Part shown: piece by piece, positions 51,845-55,128 of the stretch | Layout of the letters: every line of letters begins with the position of its first letter | Numbering within the stretch: the first letter of the stretch is position 1 | Assembly (NCBI RefSeq): GCF_005405405.1 | Contig: NZ_BJDZ01000018.1 | Location: 1 to 55,128 of the forward strand | DNA length: 55,128 bases | Source: Lactiplantibacillus plajomi | GTDB lineage: Bacteria; Bacillota; Bacilli; Lactobacillales; Lactobacillaceae | Direction of reading: 5' to 3' | The notes under the pieces: generated by a model | The model's input: only the letters and a program-made list of their open reading frames with translations | Told to the model about the DNA's origin: nothing | Databases searched by the model: none | Made by a program: the position numbers and the translations under genes

Positions 51845-52153
51845 CTACTTCTTCGGGTTCAACTGCTGAATCGTATCCACAAAGCGGTGGGTCGCTAAGT
51901 TATGCACATCTTCATCCGAAAAGAAGATGATCATTTGTGACCGTTGCTCCGGGGATAAGTTGGCTTGTGAGCCAAAGTAGACCAGGTAAACGTCTGCTTG
52001 CCCGTCCGTTAAGCTCTGCCCGTAGTCCGTATCCAAACTAAGCGTGTAATCGTTGCCCAGTTGTTCTCCTAAAGCATCGATAAAAGCCTGAACATCCGCC
52101 GTTTTAAGGGTTTCCTGTCCGGCCACCACACTCGTAATTACGTTAATTTGCAT
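51845..52153 (-). CDS. Hypothetical cytoplasmic protein (102 aa)
   Basis: I start at the ATG complement to 52151-52153, after GAGGAGTG; a start 18 bp earlier has no site. The 102-aa acidic protein has a mixed alpha/beta composition, beginning MQINVITSVVAGQETLKTAD, and contains YTLSLDTDYGQSLTDGQADV and a C-terminal LATHRFVDTIQQLNPKK. No known family is apparent. It is the second gene of the unit, 42 bp after the phosphatase stop. Confidence 0.7.
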   Translation of the reverse strand: MQINVITSVVAGQETLKTADVQAFIDALGEQLGNDYTLSLDTDYGQSLTDGQADVYLVYFGSQANLSPEQRSQMIIFFSDEDVHNLATHRFVDTIQQLNPKK

Positions 52154-52178
52154 GTTGATAACACTCCTCATTTAAAAC

Positions 52179-52331
52179 TTGTCCACAGTGGATAACTAAT
52201 TTTCCTGCTTAATCGTCAAGTTATCCCCATCGTAGCCGACTTGTACCCAGCTATTCGGCCGTAACTGGGCCTTGGTTGGATTTTCACCGGTTGCTTGGTG
52301 GATAACTGCACGTAAATTTGCACTATCCACA
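52179..52331. promoter_or_regulatory. DnaA-box-like sites, group 2
   Basis: Five single-mismatch matches to TTATCCACA lie in 153 bp: TTGTCCACA (52179), AGTGGATAA (52187), TTATCCCCA (52221), GGTGGATAA (52297) and CTATCCACA (52323). A further one is at 51873 (GTATCCACA). The last three of the five overlap the 3' end of the phosphatase gene, the first two its downstream gap. Confidence 0.4.
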
Positions 52332-52834
52332 ATCACCAGCGCGGTTTGTCCGGCTGGCGTTGCTTGCAAGACGTGCTGCAACCCCTGAAGGTAGCGGGTC
52401 CAAAGATCCGGCCCGTCTTCGGCCAAGCTGGTCTGGTCGTGGTCGTGCAGCAACGTCTGTAATTCATTCGGCGTTTGGTCACTAGCAAAATCGGCGACGC
52501 TGGCATATCCCAAGCGGGTCGCAAAGCTCGACCAAGTATCGGCGCGGTCAGCACCTTCAAAGCCACCAAAAAATGGCGCCCGTAACGCCGCGTCTAGTTG
52601 TAACTTAGGCCGGTGGTCACCCACGGCTAAAATTTGTTCAGCGGTTTGCACACTACGACTCGTATCGGCCGCAAACGCGGTGGCAAAATCCACCGCGGCT
52701 AACTCATCACCGACCGCTGCGCTGGCCCGTTTACCGGCTTCGGTTAGCGGGGTTCCGCTCCACCCTTGGAACCGGTCGAGCTGGCTAAAATAAGTGGCGC
52801 CCGCAACGACTAAGTATAAATTAATTGATTTCAT
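52196..52834 (-). CDS. Histidine phosphatase family protein
   Basis: The 212-aa protein is a phosphoglycerate-mutase-like phosphatase of unusual form: LYLVVAGATYFSQLDRFQGW near residue 5-24 takes the place of the RHG motif (the usual L(I/V)RHGxT is VVAGATYF here), while GTPLTEAGKRASAAVGDEL, AADTSRSVQTAEQIL near residue 55-69 and APFFGGFEGA follow the family. The catalytic Arg-His-Gly appears replaced by AGA, so activity may be lost or altered. It is the first gene of a five-gene unit. The ATG lies after ACGGAGAAACG. Confidence 0.8.
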   Translation of the reverse strand: MKSINLYLVVAGATYFSQLDRFQGWSGTPLTEAGKRASAAVGDELAAVDFATAFAADTSRSVQTAEQILAVGDHRPKLQLDAALRAPFFGGFEGADRADTWSSFATRLGYASVADFASDQTPNELQTLLHDHDQTSLAEDGPDLWTRYLQGLQHVLQATPAGQTALVIVDSANLRAVIHQATGENPTKAQLRPNSWVQVGYDGDNLTIKQEN

Positions 52835-52933
52835 GGTGAACGTTTCTCCGTTATTTTTATCTGTTAAGTTTTTACGCCGGAACCCGTTCCGGCCATTCCT
52901 CTATTCTAGCATATCCCCAGACAGCAATACGAA

Positions 52934-52961
52934 AAATCCCCGGAAAAGCTTCCGGGGATTT
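52934..52961 (-). terminator. Terminator of the universal stress protein gene
   Basis: AAATCCCCGGAA and TTCCGGGGATTT, 12-bp perfect stem with a 4-nt loop, followed on the minus strand by TTCG and T-rich bases, 12 bp past the stop at 52973. Confidence 0.9.
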
Positions 52962-52972
52962 CATCAACCAAT

Positions 52973-53416
52973 TTATCGAATCACTAAAACTGAAATCGGT
53001 GCGTGCTTGGCCATGTAAGCAGCCTGTGAACCGAAGTAGCGGCGAACGCCCTTCTTAGAAATTGATCCGATAACTAATAAATCGGGTTTTACGGCAGGAA
53101 TAACGTCCTTAACAATCGTTTCGCCAGGATCGCCCTCGTCAACCACCACGTGGACGTCGGTAATCCCGAAGTCGAGCGCCAACTTACGGTAACTTAACAC
53201 GTGGTCTTCCAAATCTTTGCGTTGACCGTGGACGTAATCCTTGCTCATCGCTTCGTAGACGTTCATATTATCGTGTTCCAAAATCGATACGATCGTCAAC
53301 TTAGCGCCGTCCGTCTTTGCCCGGTTCATCGCGTAACGAAACGCTAACTGGGCATCATCCGAGTCATCAACCCCAACTAAGATGTGCTTGAATTCTTTAG
53401 GACTCATGTTTGACAT
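52973..53416 (-). CDS. Universal stress protein, UspA family
   Basis: The 147-aa protein has the UspA fold with an ATP-binding pattern: KHILVGVDDSDDAQLAFRYA near residue 10-29, GITDVHVVVDEGDPGETIV, PDLLVIGSISKKGVRRYFGSQAAYMAKHAPISVLVIR (pieces DLLVIGSISKKGV and FGSQAAYMAKHAPISV). The final segment, G-x2-x-G-x9-GS type, is near residues 115-130. Such proteins bind ATP and help in stress survival. It is monocistronic: GGGAGTGG is ahead of the ATG and a terminator follows. Confidence 0.95.
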   Translation of the reverse strand: MSNMSPKEFKHILVGVDDSDDAQLAFRYAMNRAKTDGAKLTIVSILEHDNMNVYEAMSKDYVHGQRKDLEDHVLSYRKLALDFGITDVHVVVDEGDPGETIVKDVIPAVKPDLLVIGSISKKGVRRYFGSQAAYMAKHAPISVLVIR

Positions 53417-53491
53417 TTTGATCCACTCCCATTTTGAAAAAAACTAGTTAGATCTTAACCTTATTTTCACCGCTAAGCGGTCCGTTGTCAA

Positions 53492-54061
53492 TTAGTCTTT
53501 TGGCGGATTTTTCTTCAAAACGCGGGCCGGGTTACCAACAATCACCACGTTGTCTGGAAACGAGTGCGTCACTACTGAACCGGCACCAACAACCACGTTA
53601 TTGCCGAGCGTCACGCCGGGTAAAATGACCGCGCTACCGCCGACCCAAACGTCGTTACCAATCGTAATTGGCGCCGTCCGTTCCGCTTCGGTCCGCCGTT
53701 CCGCTGGATCAAGCGGGTGTTGCGGGGTGTAGAGCCCGACTTTGGGGCCGAACTTACAGTCATTACCAATTTTGACCAACCCCTCGTCACAAATCGTGAC
53801 ACCGTGATTGGCATAAAAGTGGTTCCCAATCGTGATGTTGACGCCGTAACTGAATTCAAAGGTCGGTTCAACGAAGAAGCGGTCGCCCGCCGAACGTAAC
53901 AAACTTTTCATCTTCGTATTGCGTTCATCATTATCCGCGATTTGATTATACTGCATGATCTTCTCACGAACCTCGCGACGCCGTTGTTGCAAGATTGGCG
54001 ACTCCAAGTATAGTTCACCATTGATCATTTGCTGGTACGCTGGATCGTTATCGATAGTCAT
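53492..54061 (-). CDS. Sugar O-acetyltransferase (maltose/galactoside type)
   Basis: The 189-aa enzyme uses acetyl-CoA to acetylate a sugar. It has the N-terminal Mac domain (AYQQMINGELYLESPILQQR), then the left-handed beta-helix with hexapeptide repeats; the active site is shown by GLYTPQHPLDPAER with the catalytic His, VGGSAVILPGVTLGNNVVVG and VTHSFPDNVVIVGNPARVL. Unlike the paralogue at 49292, it is intact. The product, such as maltose or galactoside, is not determined. It has its own unit, upstream of uspA. Confidence 0.94.
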   Translation of the reverse strand: MTIDNDPAYQQMINGELYLESPILQQRRREVREKIMQYNQIADNDERNTKMKSLLRSAGDRFFVEPTFEFSYGVNITIGNHFYANHGVTICDEGLVKIGNDCKFGPKVGLYTPQHPLDPAERRTEAERTAPITIGNDVWVGGSAVILPGVTLGNNVVVGAGSVVTHSFPDNVVIVGNPARVLKKNPPKD

Positions 54062-54147
54062 TAATTTTTAACTTCCTTTAATCATTAATAATATAAGGAT
54101 ACCACATTTATAATTTTTGCTGTATGATGAGCGTATTAACAAAAAGA

Positions 54148-54265
54148 TTGGGCCAAAAGTCGGTTAGTTGGTAAGCGTTAACGGCGTGAGGCAAATAATC
54201 CTGGGCTTGGATTGTTGGACTTACGCCGTTAAGCGGAGCCAGCTGGCTTTGGGCGCACGTTTCGA
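54148..54265. repeat. GTGCGCC-type intergenic hairpin repeat, copy 4 (long form)
   Basis: The end TTAAGCGGAGCCAGCTGGCT plus TTGGGCGCACGTTTCG matches the copy at 4786, inverted. Inside are further arms: TTAACGGCGT with ACGCCGTTAA, and AATAATCC with GGATTGTT. It therefore holds a long nested hairpin of about 115 bp; shorter copies may be deletion products. The gap 54062-54336 holds only this and the next gene's signals. Confidence 0.7.
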
Positions 54266-54336
54266 CTCTTATCCTACGGAGATACAAGGGAGGCCGTGGC
54301 TTTTACCACAGTCTCATTAACAAAGGCGGTGATGGC

Positions 54337-55023
54337 ATGCTCCAATACGTAATTTTTGACTTAGACGACACGTTGCTCGACTTCCATGCCAACGAACAGG
54401 CAAGTCTAACAACCATTTTTCAGCGGTACCAGGTACCCGATATTGAACGGGCCCGTCAAGTCTACCGCGACCATAACCGCCACGTCTGGCAACAAATTGA
54501 ACACGGCGCGCAACGGACCCCGTTGCTCGACCACCGCTTTGAAGTCGTCTTCAAACGTTTAGGCCTGACCGTCAACGGCCCCAAAGCTCAACGGGAATAC
54601 AACGACTTAATTGCCAACGGCTTTCAAATTTTTCCCGGGGCGAAGGCCCTACTTGAACGGTTGGTTGACCGCGGCCTGACCCTGCTCGTTGGTACCAACG
54701 GCGTTCAGGACGCCCAGTTGAACCGAATTAAGGGCGCCGGGATCGCGCCGTTATTTGACCACGTTTTTATTTCCGAAGCAGTCGGCTTTGCCAAGCCCGA
54801 CCCGCACTTCTTCAACGCCATAACCGAACGGTACCCATTAACGAAAACCAATGCAGTGATGGTCGGCGATAGTTTGGTCTCTGACATTGCGGGCGCCCAG
54901 GCGGCCGGACTGCCCAGTGTGTGGTTCAACCCACACCAGGCCCCGCTAACGGGACCCGCGCGGCCAACCGCCACCGTGACGTCGTTGGCGGCGTTACAAA
55001 CCCAGCTGTTAACGTGGGCTTAA
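54337..55023 (+). CDS. HAD-family hydrolase, YjjG/YfnB-like nucleotidase
   Basis: The 228-aa HAD phosphatase has motif I VIFDLDDTLLDF (Asp near residue 8 and 10), a helical cap around residues 20-85, motif II LLVGTNG near residue 114-120, the Lys in FAKPDPHFF near residue 150, and motif IV MVGDSLVSDIAGAQAAGL near residue 171-188. It resembles YjjG/YfnB-type pyrimidine 5'-nucleotidases, but the substrate is inferred. The ATG follows AAAGGCGGTGATGGC. Confidence 0.93.
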   Translation: MLQYVIFDLDDTLLDFHANEQASLTTIFQRYQVPDIERARQVYRDHNRHVWQQIEHGAQRTPLLDHRFEVVFKRLGLTVNGPKAQREYNDLIANGFQIFPGAKALLERLVDRGLTLLVGTNGVQDAQLNRIKGAGIAPLFDHVFISEAVGFAKPDPHFFNAITERYPLTKTNAVMVGDSLVSDIAGAQAAGLPSVWFNPHQAPLTGPARPTATVTSLAALQTQLLTWA

Positions 55024-55030
55024 CTAAAAA

Positions 55031-55128
55031 GGCTCTTTGTCAACCGGTGTTGATGAGGACTAATTTGAGAATCCAATTCATTTACGAATTGGGTTCTTTT
55101 TTGTAATTTTGATTTTAAATGAGACTTG
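55031..55128. mobile_element. Likely left end of an ISL3-family insertion sequence (partial)
   Basis: GGCTCTTTGTCAACCGGTGT at 55031 resembles the inverted repeat ends of ISL3-family elements (for instance the IS1167-type GGCTCTTTGTCAACTG). A terminator-like hairpin, GAATCCAATTC and GAATTGGGTTC, follows at 55068-55097. The transposase would lie beyond the window, so this stays a tentative call. Confidence 0.5.
55068..55102 (+). terminator. Terminator-like hairpin near the right edge
   Basis: AGAATCCAATTC and GAATTGGGTTCT form a 12-bp stem with one mismatch and a 6-nt loop, followed by T6. It may end the HAD gene transcript or insulate the IS end. Confidence 0.8.

Noticed and set aside
54921-55106. 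61-codon frame over the HAD gene end and IS-like sequence
   Set aside because: It begins inside the HAD gene in another frame and crosses the terminator; no binding site.

Overview
The window looks like a chromosomal segment of a Lactobacillaceae bacterium (low-GC Gram-positive lineage, but a fairly GC-rich member; Levilactobacillus or a relative is my guess, not proven). The reasons are strong AGGAGG-type ribosome binding sites, a tyrosine T-box, an FMN riboswitch in front of a ribD-ribE-ribBA-ribH operon, many MFS exporters, a LysM/Apf-type secreted wall protein, TagE/Gtf-like glycosyltransferases, DUF4811 and YueI proteins, and an apparent ISL3-family end. I see no phage, CRISPR or restriction locus; most of the window is ordinary core and transport gene content.

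Layout. 0-0.5 kb: 5' end of a 16S rRNA gene (minus strand) with two consensus promoters. 0.5-2.7 kb: ECF S component and T-box-controlled tyrS. 2.7-4.8 kb: a frameshifted DHA2 exporter divergent from a marR with two matching 16-bp operators. 4.8-13.5 kb: secreted protein, C39 peptidase, orphan AgrC-like kinase, YueI, DUF554, a dicarboxylate/amino-acid symporter, YagU-like protein and a FtsX/ATPase ABC pair. 13.5-17.2 kb: riboflavin operon under an FMN riboswitch. 17.2-26.5 kb: MerR-TipAS regulator, ECF S component overlapping a nucleoside hydrolase, a Na,K-ATPase-like (type IIC) P-type ATPase, RibD-C reductase, CPA2 antiporter with a structured leader, YczE-like protein, AEC permease. 26.5-28.1 kb: PiT phosphate transporter plus DUF47 partner. 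28.1-29.8 kb: a 1.6-kb gene-free region of tandem repeats carrying a structured element. 29.8-35.3 kb: two MFS exporters, DUF4811, YeiH and a LysR regulator. 35.4-39.8 kb: two TagE/Gtf-like glycosyltransferases divergent from a LysM / Ser-Thr-rich / Apf protein. 39.9-49 kb: Ogt, NatAB-like ABC pair, cupin/CMD/MerR group, M20 peptidase, large FtsX ABC pair. 49-55.1 kb: small membrane ORF, amber-interrupted acetyltransferase, signal peptidase I, a five-gene unit of small proteins with a phosphatase, UspA, intact acetyltransferase, HAD phosphatase and an apparent ISL3 terminus.

The strongest unexplained signal is a family of about 120-150-nt elements (two copies near 28.7 and 29.0 kb, one at 29.4 kb, one at 42.7 kb) that share the same multi-helix fold although the stem sequences differ, with compensatory changes. 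It looks like a structured RNA or a structured mobile repeat. Next come the glycosyltransferase pair facing a plausible Ser/Thr-rich glycoprotein acceptor, a possible attenuator RNA in front of the cation/proton antiporter, a dense cluster of DnaA-box-like 9-mers at 50.8-52.3 kb, and two genes broken by single-base events.
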